Below are positions 46,792 to 55,300 of a DNA stretch of 64,000 bases, piece after piece; within the stretch, counting starts at the first letter, position 1, and each line of letters begins with the position of its first letter. The stretch is taken from the NCBI GenBank assembly GCA_038868075.1, contig JAWBXB010000004.1:1-64000 (forward strand), written 5' to 3'. The notes under the pieces are model-generated. The model saw nothing but the letters and a program-made list of their open reading frames with translations. It made no database searches and had not been told where the DNA came from. Both the position numbers and the translations under genes were made by a program. Source of the DNA: Candidatus Bathyarchaeia archaeon (lineage in GTDB: Archaea; Thermoproteota; Bathyarchaeia; Bathyarchaeales; DTEX01).

Positions 46792-47211
46792 TTGGCTTCT
46801 AAAGAGCTACTGGATTTATTAAATGAGGCTATAGCGCGGGAGCTCCAAGTGTCCATTCAGTATATGTGGCAGCATGTCCAGTGGAGCGGGGTTAAGGGCT
46901 TAGCAGTTCAAGAGGAGCTGAAGAAGATAGCCATAACTGAGATGAAGCATGCTGAAGCTATAGCGGAAAGACTCTTCTACTTAGGCGGCATCCCAACAAC
47001 TAAACCTGCGGAAATATTTGTGGGGAAGACGTTGAAAGAGATGATTGAGCGGGATGTGAAAGATGAGGAGAACGCAATAAAGCTCTATAAGGAGATAATA
47101 GAAGAGGCTCGTAAAGAAAACGATGTAACAACAGCTTTTCTATTTGAGGGAATATTGAAGGATGAGGAAGAACATCATGACTTCTTCACGGCTCTTCTAG
47201 AAGAAATTTAA
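46792..47211 (+). CDS. Ferritin-like (bacterioferritin/Dps-like) protein
   Basis: 139-residue four-helix bundle. Di-iron ligands are visible: REL in EAIARELQVSIQYMW, KHAEA in ITEMKHAEAIAERLF, RDVKDEENAI and DEEEHHDFF. The TTG start has GGAGGAGGT 6 bases upstream, so the start is well supported. It stores iron or protects against peroxide and belongs with the SOD-rubrerythrin block. A TATA-like run (ATTATTTAAG) lies about 40 bases upstream. Confidence 0.9.
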   Translation: MASKELLDLLNEAIARELQVSIQYMWQHVQWSGVKGLAVQEELKKIAITEMKHAEAIAERLFYLGGIPTTKPAEIFVGKTLKEMIERDVKDEENAIKLYKEIIEEARKENDVTTAFLFEGILKDEEEHHDFFTALLEEI

Positions 47212-47302
47212 CGGTTCAAAAAATAATTACTCCATTTTCTTTATTTTTCCTTAAAAAGTTAAATTGCTGATTTTGCTTAATGTTATTTTGTGGTGCAAGA
47301 TT

Positions 47303-47677
47303 ATGGCAGTTGTGCTTGATGTTGATGCTGAGGATTGGGAAAGAGAGGTCTTACAGTCTGACATACTGACTATTGTAGATTTCTGGCACGAACGATGCCC
47401 ATGGTGTATTAGGTTAAACCCTATCTTTGAGGAAGTTGCGGAGGAATATATGGATAAAGCGAAATTTGTTAGATTTAATGTTCTAAAGAGCCCTAGAAAT
47501 AGGGATATAGCACTAAGAAATGGTGTTATGGGTACACCTACGATAGCATTTTATTGTAGTGGCAGATATCTTGGCTCAATAGTTGGCTTCGTTCCGAAAG
47601 TCCACTTAAAGCAGGTTATTGAAGATGTTATGGAACGTTATAGAGAGTGTGTTAGACAGAGCACAAAGCTGGAGTGA
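47303..47677 (+). CDS. Thioredoxin-like protein (CPWC)
   Basis: 124 residues. The active site is ERCPWCIRL, CPWC rather than the usual CGPC, with the cis-Pro loop in GVMGTPTIAF. ATG 47303 is chosen over 47264 because the upstream part is hydrophobic and not thioredoxin-like. Thioredoxin reductase lies convergently next to it. A second thioredoxin with the same CPWC site is at 51761-52153. Confidence 0.92.
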   Translation: MAVVLDVDAEDWEREVLQSDILTIVDFWHERCPWCIRLNPIFEEVAEEYMDKAKFVRFNVLKSPRNRDIALRNGVMGTPTIAFYCSGRYLGSIVGFVPKVHLKQVIEDVMERYRECVRQSTKLE

Positions 47678-47693
47678 AATATAACCCTTTACT

Positions 47694-48614
47694 CTAACCT
47701 CTTTTTCTAGATAGATACCTAAAGGCTGATAAAGCCGCTTTACAACCCTCTCCAGCCGCTACTATTATTTGCTTCTCCGGAACATTTGTTACATCTCCTG
47801 CAGCAAATACGCCTGGATAGCTTGTCTCACATGCACAGCTAACAATTATTTCGCCCCACTGATTCTTATCAACAAAATTTACTATTTCCGAGTTTGGTAT
47901 AGAGCCTATCTCAACGAAGACCCCTCGAACCGGCAATAATATGGTCTCGCTACCCTTCTGAACCCTTATACCATTAACAGTTTTTTCGCCAGTTATCTCA
48001 AGAACCCTTGTATCTGTCCAGACTTCAACTCTATCTGACGCAAGAGCCTTCTCAACAAGTATTGGGTCGGCTTTAAGCTGAGGCATTATCTCAATTAAAT
48101 ATACTTTACTCGCGATTTTCATGAGCTGAAGGACAGCTTCAAGCCCAGAGTTTCCTCCGCCGACAACGGCAACATCCATACCCTCAAATAATGGTGCATC
48201 GCATGTTGCGCAATATGTCACACCCCTATTCTTAAACTCCCTCTCACCTGGAACATTCAACTCCCTAGGTCTTCTGCCACTCGCAACTATAACCGTCTTA
48301 CCAATATACTCGGCGTAATCAGTTTTGACGATGAATAAATCATTATAAGGTTTTATACTTTTAACCTCCTCCATCTCGAGGTCAAAATTAAATGTTTTAA
48401 GGTGCTCATGGAATTTTTGGGCAAGCTCCTCACCAGTAACATATTGGAAACCAGTGTAATTTTCAACTTGGGAGGGATAAGTTACCTGACCGCCAATATC
48501 CTTTGTCACTACAAGAAAGTTCATCTTCTTTCTAGCAGCATATATGGCTGCAGTTATCCCAGCCGGACCTGCGCCAACAATAATTAAATTATAAATTTTC
48601 TCAGAAACTGACAA
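47694..48614 (-). CDS. trxB: Thioredoxin reductase
   Basis: 306-residue flavoprotein. FAD-binding VGAGPAGITAAIYAARK, the redox-active CATCDAP (about 139-145), the NAD(P)-binding VVGGGNSGLEAVLQL and the C-terminal FAAGDVTNVPEKQ are all present. It reduces thioredoxin, most likely the product of the adjacent CPWC gene. Convergent with it by a 16-base gap. Confidence 0.95.
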   Translation of the reverse strand: MSVSEKIYNLIIVGAGPAGITAAIYAARKKMNFLVVTKDIGGQVTYPSQVENYTGFQYVTGEELAQKFHEHLKTFNFDLEMEEVKSIKPYNDLFIVKTDYAEYIGKTVIVASGRRPRELNVPGEREFKNRGVTYCATCDAPLFEGMDVAVVGGGNSGLEAVLQLMKIASKVYLIEIMPQLKADPILVEKALASDRVEVWTDTRVLEITGEKTVNGIRVQKGSETILLPVRGVFVEIGSIPNSEIVNFVDKNQWGEIIVSCACETSYPGVFAAGDVTNVPEKQIIVAAGEGCKAALSAFRYLSRKRG

Positions 48615-48773
48615 GATAACCCCTCACAATACAGAATAAAACTTAGAAAGTTAAATTTTTCTAAATAAACTACGGCTTAATAACTTTTAGCTCCCGCAAC
48701 TAAAAAGAAAGTTTATGACTTTCCTCGCTACCTAGCTTTAAGATTACTCAGCGGTTTGGAGAAGTGTGCACTA

Positions 48774-49473
48774 ATGGAACTGTTCTCTGTTGGGTTTGCG
48801 GCAAGCCTTATAGCTGGCTTAGCCGCTGGCGCCGGAGCCCTGCCAGTAGCGTTTGTAAAGAAGGTTTCAGATAACATTCTTGATATATTATTAGGGTTTG
48901 CCGCAGGCGTCATGCTGGCTGCAACAGCCTTCAGTCTCCTAGTACCAGCGATCCAATTGGGCGGACCAATAATATCCGTCATAAGCCTTGGAATCGGAGC
49001 GCTTGTAATCCATTTAATAGATCAGTTTGCCCCACATTTCCATCCAGTTGCGGGGGCTGAGGGTCCTCCATCGAGGTTATCGCGTGTTTGGCTGATGATA
49101 ATCGCCATAACAATCCATAATTTCCCTGAGGGTCTGGCTGTTGGAGTAAGTTTCGGCTTTGACGACATAGCGTAAGGCTTAGCCGTCGCATTACCGCTTC
49201 TAAGAGAGAAGTATAGCGCTTCTAAAGCCATAGGCTACGCGACTTTAACTGGACTTATTGAGCCGCTTGGAGGATTGCTAGGATTAACATTGGTTTCAAT
49301 CTCATACTCTTTTCTTCCATGGGGTTTAGCATTTGCAGCTGGAGCAATGCTCTTTCTCGTAGCTGATGAGATGGTGCCGGAAAGCCACAAGAAGGGTTTT
49401 TGGCAAAGAGGCAACATTTGGATTGGTAGTCGGCTTCATAGCAATGATGCTCTTAGACTCCATATTCAAGTAG
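48774..49473 (+). pseudogene. ZIP-family metal transporter, disrupted
   Basis: The N-terminal part (48774-49172) gives four membrane helices with the ZIP metal motif HNFPEGLAVGVSFGFDD. An in-frame TAA at 49173-49175 interrupts the usual DDIAxGLA, and the same frame continues GLAVALPLLREKY through GLIEPLGGLLG, another ZIP metal motif. A frameshift in the T-run at about 49397-49401 restores the reading GFIAMMLLDSIFK to TAG 49471. Two lesions, one a substitution. The transporter would otherwise import or export Zn/Fe/Mn. Confidence 0.85.
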
Positions 49474-49515
49474 GGCGAGGGGCAAACTTATTAACGTTCT
49501 GAAAAATTAGTTTTT

Positions 49516-50091
49516 ATGGACTTAGATAAACCACTACTCATAGTAGGCTTTGCAGGGAGCTTAAGGAAATCATCTTACAATAAGATGCTTCTGCGTGCAG
49601 CATTAGAACTGCTGCCTAAAAACACTAAACTTGAGATTCTAGACCTAAATGAGCTCCCACTATTCAACCAAGATCTAGAGTACAATATGCCTGAAGTGGT
49701 GAGGTGGTTTAAGAGCAGAATTAAGGAGGCTGATGCACTGCTTATTGCAACGCCAGAATATAATTCTTCTATACCTGGTGTGCTTAAGAATGCTCTTGAT
49801 TGGGCTTCTAGACCCTATAAGGATAACTCCCTTGATGGCAAGCCAGTTGCAATAATGAGCGCCTCGACAGGCATGCTGGGCGGAGCAAGGGCTCAAACTC
49901 ATCTACGCCAGATACTTGCTTCTCTTAACGCATACGTGGTGAATAGACCAGAGGTTATAGTAAACTTCGCCAGAGAAAAGTTTGATGCTGACGGAAACCT
50001 TAGGGATGAGAATACGAAAACATATATTAGGCAGCTACTGGAGAACCTAGTGAAGTTAGCCGAGATACTAAAGGCCAAAGTTAAATCTTAA
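49516..50091 (+). CDS. NAD(P)H-dependent FMN reductase
   Basis: 191-residue flavodoxin-fold reductase. FMN phosphate loop FAGSLRKSSYNKMLL (about 13-27), TPEYNSSIPGVLKNALDW and SASTGMLGGARAQTHL are typical of the NADPH-dependent FMN reductase/ArsH-like family. It is intact while its neighbours are broken. Near the decayed ACR3 gene an ArsH-like link to arsenic is possible but not proved. Confidence 0.92.
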   Translation: MDLDKPLLIVGFAGSLRKSSYNKMLLRAALELLPKNTKLEILDLNELPLFNQDLEYNMPEVVRWFKSRIKEADALLIATPEYNSSIPGVLKNALDWASRPYKDNSLDGKPVAIMSASTGMLGGARAQTHLRQILASLNAYVVNRPEVIVNFAREKFDADGNLRDENTKTYIRQLLENLVKLAEILKAKVKS

Positions 50092-50117
50092 AATGCTTCA
50101 GCAAGAGCTATAGAAAT

Positions 50118-51046
50118 ATGGAGCTTAGCATAGTTCTCCGTACAACTATACCGCTTACCCTCTTAATAGGGGCTAGGCTCCCTATCCAAGAAGGTTAGTT
50201 TTTAAAGCTTGGGGGCGAGAGGGTACTAAGCGCCTACATATATTATTTTCGCATTACCCGCACTATTCATTGTAGACCTCTCAAGAATAAGGTTCATTGA
50301 GGAGAACATAAGGTTCATAACTGCGGGGTCCTACCAATAATCATTATTCTTGCATTATTCATTATGCTTTACCTTGTAGTTCGTTTCTCTAGAAACACGC
50401 TTTATCTACTAGTATTGAGCACAGTCTTCGGGAGCTTCGTCTTCTTTGGGATACCCTTCTCCACCTTCGCTTTTCCAGGTGAGGCGAGGCGCTAGCAACA
50501 CTATCCTCCTCAACAATATCTATGGTTAGTGTGACAACCTCAATTACAGCACTTGAACTCTATAGGATGTGCGGCGCTCCAGTCATAGAGGGGCTTAAAG
50601 CAACTTTAAAAAGGCTGTCTAGGAACCCATTGATCCTCTCAATATTGACCGGCTTAATTCTATCAATCGCCAACATAAATATACCGGAGATCATAGCGAT
50701 ACCGCTCCACATGCTTGGAAGCACAACTATAACGCTATCCCTCTTCATGTTAGGCGTCTTCCCATATGGTAGAAAATATGCAAACCTCTCAAAAGCCTTA
50801 AAGCTCAGCCTAACAAGAATAATTGTTCTCCCACTTCTAGCAACAATAATCGCATCGATCTTCAATTTGCCAAGGATTCAAACAGCCGTGCTCGTAATCA
50901 TGCATGGAGTTCCATTAGCTGTCTCAATGATTGTGCTAAGCGAACGATACGGATTCTACGAGGATATAATTTCCTCGCTGATCCTTATAGAATCTCTCGG
51001 AGCCGGAATCTACCTAAACCTCTGGCTCCTCCTCCTAAACCTGTAA
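50118..51046 (+). pseudogene. AEC-type (auxin efflux carrier) permease, disrupted
   Basis: Fragments of one membrane protein lie in several frames: MELSIVLRTTIPLTLLIGAR at 50118, YIYYFALPALFIVDLSRI near 50235, more helices near 50340-50460, then an open piece 50522-51046 that begins MVSVTTSITALELYRM. The piece SIANINIPEIIAIPLHML and the final helices match the AEC permease fold. At least three breaks are needed. The substrate is unknown. Confidence 0.65.
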
Positions 51047-51319
51047 AGTAATTTTTTAAAAAGAAGGGAAAAGGCACTTTAAGAGGGATCAGACCACAAG
51101 CCTCCCGCTATTGATGGTGAAGTATTGGGAGCTGAGAGACCGCACTCACTCCGCATGGCAAGATATGTATTCTATGAAGAATGTAGCCGATCTCTAATGC
51201 TGTTTAACGAGAATAGGTGGGTAGCGACGAAGAAAACTAGGAAAGAGTGATTAACAGACTCGCTACTCTAACATGGGTTTTAGGACATGATGAATTCAGG
51301 GTGAATAGTTTTTATCCAT
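51047..51319. other. Gap between decayed genes, no clear gene
   Basis: A short open stretch on the + strand (to a stop near 51250) is peptide-like, with LRMARYVFYEECSRS, but has no start or recognised family; a second frame here is also open. Probably relic DNA. Confidence 0.3.
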
Positions 51320-51648
51320 TTAGGGTTGAAGACCCCCTAGGATCCTCTCTATGTTCTCAAGAGCTGTAAAGAGAGGGATAACGCATGCTGGTTTGCCTGC
51401 TAATACATGTCTGTAGGGGTATAGGTTTGTGAACATCGTTAAGATTTCTTCAGACATTAAACTGAAGTGGGAAGGAGAACCGAAAGCATAAGCGTCCGCT
51501 GAGGACACATCATCTGGAGTACTTCCCTCGCCCTCTTCAGCACAACTTCGACTCCGGAAACCCTACGTGCGCCATTAGCCACGGCCTGAGCCAGCTTTTC
51601 AGTATTTCCAGTTCGGCTATCATAAACCACGAGAATCCGTCTATCCAT
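51320..51648 (-). pseudogene. Flavodoxin, frameshifted and truncated
   Basis: The start RRILVVYDSRTGNTEKLAQA is the flavodoxin FMN-phosphate loop. One frame change at about 51528-51533 joins it to STPDDVSSADAYAFGSPSH and then LTMFTNLYP. The product stops after ERILGGLQP, about 110 residues, whereas flavodoxins run to about 145, so the end is also lost or altered. Confidence 0.75.
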
Positions 51649-51760
51649 AAAGGTCTCCGAAATTAATGTTCTGCCACCGCCTTTAAAAGTCATCCGTTTA
51701 AAATGTAGAAGGCGCAAATAATTGGGGCGAATTTAGGAAAATTGTTGGGAATGAGAGTTA

Positions 51761-52153
51761 CTAGACAATATAGCTTTTTAGCGCTGTGCTTTGTGTTAGG
51801 CATGATCGGTATTTGCCTATCATATCGTTAATAGCCCTTCTTAGATCTTCTTCGGACATAAAGCCAACTAAATGCATTAATGGTCTTCCTTCACAGAAGA
51901 AGATTAGCGTGGGTGTGCCCATAACGCCTAAATCTTCCGTCAGCTCTCTATTACCCTCAGATTCCAAAACATTTATCTTAGCAAACTTAACCTTTCCATC
52001 ATATTCGGCTGCCAACTTCTCGAATATTGGGGTAAACCTCCGGCACCAGGGGCAGCGCTCATGCCAAAAATAGACTAATGTTAAAATCGGCGAGCGGAGA
52101 ATCTCATCATTCCAATTCTCCAGCTTAACTCCACAACAACCATAAGCTATCAC
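51761..52153 (-). CDS. Second thioredoxin-like protein (CPWC), 5' end probably frameshifted
   Basis: About 130 residues in the annotated frame, starting from GTG 52153. Active site CPWC in HERCPWCRRF and cis-Pro GVMGTPTLIF, close to the gene at 47303. The best start site is another frame: AGGTGAT lies 5 bases before ATG 52143, which reads MVVVEL and matches the paralogue's MAVVL start. One missing A in the AAG run about 15 bases later would put that start in frame. The core is complete, so the gene may be functional from GTG or may need correction. Confidence 0.8.
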   Translation of the reverse strand: MIAYGCCGVKLENWNDEILRSPILTLVYFWHERCPWCRRFTPIFEKLAAEYDGKVKFAKINVLESEGNRELTEDLGVMGTPTLIFFCEGRPLMHLVGFMSEEDLRRAINDMIGKYRSCLTQSTALKSYIV

Positions 52154-52318
52154 CTATAACCAATGAGCTGAAGTTCATATAAAAATGCAGTGATTCTAGT
52201 CTTACGGAAAAGTTTTATATTACTGAACCCATTTAAAGAGGGCTAAAAGTGGAAAAGAGATCTTATACGTCTAAAAATCAATACCTCTTAGGCTTATTTG
52301 AAAAGTTTTAACCTCATG

Positions 52319-52872
52319 GGTTGCTATTAGCATGGTCTCTGGCTTTTTACTAGGAAAGTTCTTTCCAGAATGGGCTTATGGATTGAGTCCCTCCAAATTG
52401 GCGATATATCGGTTCCAATGGACTTATGCCTCTTCTTACTAATGTATCCCACAATGGCAAGCGTAAAGTTTGAGGAAATCGTGAAGACTGCTAAATCTCC
52501 GAAACCCATAATGCTTACATTGGTGGGCAATTGGGTTATTGCTCGCCACAATCATAATACTCTTTTCATTAAAAGGCGAAGTTATTGCTAAGCAACCCCT
52601 TGTCATAGGTTTGGTTTCAATACCATTGCTACAGCATTTCTTTATTATGGCATCGCTCTTCTATATAACATTATGGCTCCTAAAACTCGATTACAAAGAT
52701 GCCGTAACAATAGCCTTTATAAGCTCAAGCGCTCAGTTTGATGTTGCAATAGCAACGGCTACAGTGGTTTTCAGAGCTGGCTCTGAGGCAACTCTAGCAA
52801 CCGACCACAGTTGCTAGAGCAATAGTATTAAAACCGAGATCAAGTTGCATAGAACACCAAAGAGAGGTATAG
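52319..52872 (+). pseudogene. ACR3-family arsenite permease, disrupted
   Basis: Pieces in different frames match the ACR3/BASS fold: MVSGFLLGKFFPEWA, then ESLQIGDISVPMDLCLFLLMYP with SVKFEEIVKTAKSPK (the ACR3 block near helix 3), then FITLWLLKLDYKDA, AFISSSAQFDVAIATATV and finally TTVARAIVLKPRS. Several frameshifts separate them and the N-terminus appears missing. It would have exported arsenite. With the neighbouring flavin and thioredoxin genes it suggests a former arsenic-resistance cluster. Confidence 0.75.
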
Positions 52873-52969
52873 AAGAAACCCTAACTCTAATATACCTAAA
52901 ACTTAATTAAACGTAAGGAAAAAGGGACGAAATGGCTATATACCAGAAAATTAAAATAGTGATATTAAA

Positions 52970-53047
52970 GCCCTGGTAGTATAGCCCGGTCTAGTATAGG
53001 CGGCTGTCGCCCGCCCGACCCGGGTTCAAATCCCGGCCAGGGCGCCA
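52970..53047 (+). tRNA. tRNA-Asp (anticodon GTC)
   Basis: Acceptor GCCCTGG/CCAGGGC, anticodon stem GGCGG/CCGCC around the loop CTGTCGC with anticodon GTC, T arm CCGGG-TTCAAAT-CCCGG, discriminator G and encoded CCA. No intron. It separates the decay zone from the transporter operon. Confidence 0.95.
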
Positions 53048-53208
53048 GATCTCGGTTTAAATCCTTTCCCCTCCTTTTTAAGGGAAAGGATTTTCAGTGA
53101 AAGATGAGTTAAAATCTTCTAATTAGAGGATTCAGTTTATGTGGCAAGCGCTTACTTAAGGCGCTATTATCTATTTTTAAGCAGTAAAATTTGTTTCGAG
53201 GAAAAAGT

Positions 53209-53217
53209 CTTATAAAT
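53209..53217 (+). promoter_or_regulatory. TATA-like box of the OPT/M28 operon
   Basis: CTTATAAAT lies about 38-46 bases before the ATG at 53255, preceded by A/G-rich BRE-like sequence. Transcription from about 53240 would give a short leader with GGGGAAAAGAG before the start. It is the only promoter-like site before the four-gene operon. Confidence 0.45.
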
Positions 53218-53254
53218 GATAATAGCCTATTAAAATGAATCCGGGGAAAAGAGC

Positions 53255-55297
53255 ATGGTCCTAGAATTTAAAACGGGATTAACTAAGAGGGCTTTTACTT
53301 TTGGACTAATATACTCTATAATAGTTGTCGTATTTGTTACAATGGCGTCTGGCTTCACATCATTGAACCCTGATGCAACAGCTCAGGCACCTTGGGACAT
53401 TTCCGGTCCAGATTGGACAGCACGTATACATACGGCTCCCTTTCTATACTTCGTTATGCTGGTTCCGCTTATAGTCTCATCATTGCTTCCAAAAAACTCT
53501 AAGTTTACTCAAAGTGAACTTACAGTTATATATACGATGATAATGTCCTCATGTTTCCTAGGGTATACATGGTGTCTTGCGATTTATCCTCCCTTAGTGT
53601 GGTTGCCCACAGGAATCGCGCAAGGCGAACCATGGTTAAGCTATTTTCTTGAAGCCGCTCCGGAAATATGGTTGCCAGGAAAAGATTTAGCGCTTATGAC
53701 TGGTTTCTTATATGGTAATACACCTGTTCCTTGGAGCATTTGGCTGCGTCCCCTAGTATATTGGGCTCTATGGGCAATCTTATATGGATATATTTTCATC
53801 TTTATGACAGCGCTGATGAAGAAGGCTTATACTAGAACTTTGGCTTTACCCTTCCCCTTGGCAGAGGGTGCAAAATACCTGATACAGACATCAAGCGCTG
53901 AAGGAGCAGAGTTTTCAAGTATATTTCGTAAAAAGTGGCTTTGGATAGGTTTCATTATCGGGGTGCTAATCCATTTAATGGGAGTCTTCCATTTCTATAT
54001 CCCTGAAATTCCCTTCTATAGACCAAGAGTTGATTTAACGCCTGCTATACAAGGGGTTCTTCCGTTCTCCACATTAATTCTTTGTTTCGATGCATTCTAT
54101 ATAGGCGCTTGCTATCTCCTCACTAGGGAAATATTGATAACTACTATAATCTTCACTTTCCTAATAGGCATAGTTTACCCATCTATGTTCGTATCCCATT
54201 TTGGAGGACCGGGCGGAATGGCTGCATCAGCATGGTTAGTATGGGGCTACACGGCTATGCATTGGTGGGGAGCGCCAGAATTAAACTTTTCATTGCAATC
54301 TCTTGTAGTAGGCGTAGTTTTCGGAATGACGATATGGCTTATTTGGAAGGCTAGAGCGGATCTCAAAGAACTGTTTATTCTAAAGAGTTCCGGGGTTTCT
54401 GATGAAATTCCTAAGAAGTACCTTTGGATCGGTCTAATAGTCACATTCATACTTTACATCATAATCCTTGCAATGGCAAGTATACCGGTATGGTGGACTA
54501 TCCTCTCAATGGTAATTCTTGCAATTTGGCAGATAGGTGTTACTGTTTGGAGAGGGGATAGTGGAATGGCTGCTGGCTTCGTTATGCTTGGAACAATGGG
54601 TGGACGTTACGTTATAGCCATCACATGGGCTATAACACTCTGGATACTTGGAGGTGCACCAGCTCTTGCTGTGGGTATGCCCATGCAGCTACTTGCATTC
54701 TTCATATATGATCAAGGACAAGGTACATGGGCTATGCCATTCTTCTCAATGGAGACATTCAAGCTTGGGGAGCTTACAAAAGCAAGGGATAGAGACGTGC
54801 TTTTAAGCCAATTAATCGCATACGCGCTAGGTATAATAATTGTTATGCCACTAGCCCTCCTCTGCGGTTATACGTGGGGAATACTTGGGAAATGGAGCTG
54901 GACGGATCTGCAGGGATCCGCTGGTGCATGGAGCATACAATTCGCAGCTCAATCCGTTAAAGAAGGAATTTGGCATACTGGTCCTAATCCTCCGGGAACA
55001 CCCTTTGACATTTCAGTTTTTGTCACCGGACTATTACTTTCTATAGGCTTTTACATTATCCGCTCTAGAATCCCAGCTTTTCCATTACATCCTGCTGGTA
55101 TTCTTCTAGGCGCTCTCTTCTATGGACAACTTTGGGTGCCGGCTCTGATAGCGTTAATCGCGAAGTACATAACCATAAAAGTTGGCGGAACAAAGCTATA
55201 CGAGGAGAAAGGGATTCCAGTAGCCGTTGGCTTAATAATGAGTATGGGATTCATAATGATCTTAGAAATCCTTGGGCGCTCAATAACAGGTGCGTGA
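53255..55297 (+). CDS. OPT-like membrane transporter (DUF6785/DUF6784 type)
   Basis: 680 residues with about 14-16 membrane helices. KFTQSELTVIYTMIMSS matches the DUF6785-type helix (LSQxELxxIY), LPFPLAEGAKYL is a shared loop with the paralogue at 59791, and FPLHPAGILLGALFYG lies in the last third (DUF6784-like). Such proteins are distant relatives of OPT oligopeptide transporters. First gene of the operon; 3 bases separate it from the M28-FtsX gene. The substrate, perhaps a peptide or glycoconjugate, is inferred from context. Confidence 0.8.
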   Translation: MVLEFKTGLTKRAFTFGLIYSIIVVVFVTMASGFTSLNPDATAQAPWDISGPDWTARIHTAPFLYFVMLVPLIVSSLLPKNSKFTQSELTVIYTMIMSSCFLGYTWCLAIYPPLVWLPTGIAQGEPWLSYFLEAAPEIWLPGKDLALMTGFLYGNTPVPWSIWLRPLVYWALWAILYGYIFIFMTALMKKAYTRTLALPFPLAEGAKYLIQTSSAEGAEFSSIFRKKWLWIGFIIGVLIHLMGVFHFYIPEIPFYRPRVDLTPAIQGVLPFSTLILCFDAFYIGACYLLTREILITTIIFTFLIGIVYPSMFVSHFGGPGGMAASAWLVWGYTAMHWWGAPELNFSLQSLVVGVVFGMTIWLIWKARADLKELFILKSSGVSDEIPKKYLWIGLIVTFILYIIILAMASIPVWWTILSMVILAIWQIGVTVWRGDSGMAAGFVMLGTMGGRYVIAITWAITLWILGGAPALAVGMPMQLLAFFIYDQGQGTWAMPFFSMETFKLGELTKARDRDVLLSQLIAYALGIIIVMPLALLCGYTWGILGKWSWTDLQGSAGAWSIQFAAQSVKEGIWHTGPNPPGTPFDISVFVTGLLLSIGFYIIRSRIPAFPLHPAGILLGALFYGQLWVPALIALIAKYITIKVGGTKLYEEKGIPVAVGLIMSMGFIMILEILGRSITGA

Positions 55298-55300
55298 CAG

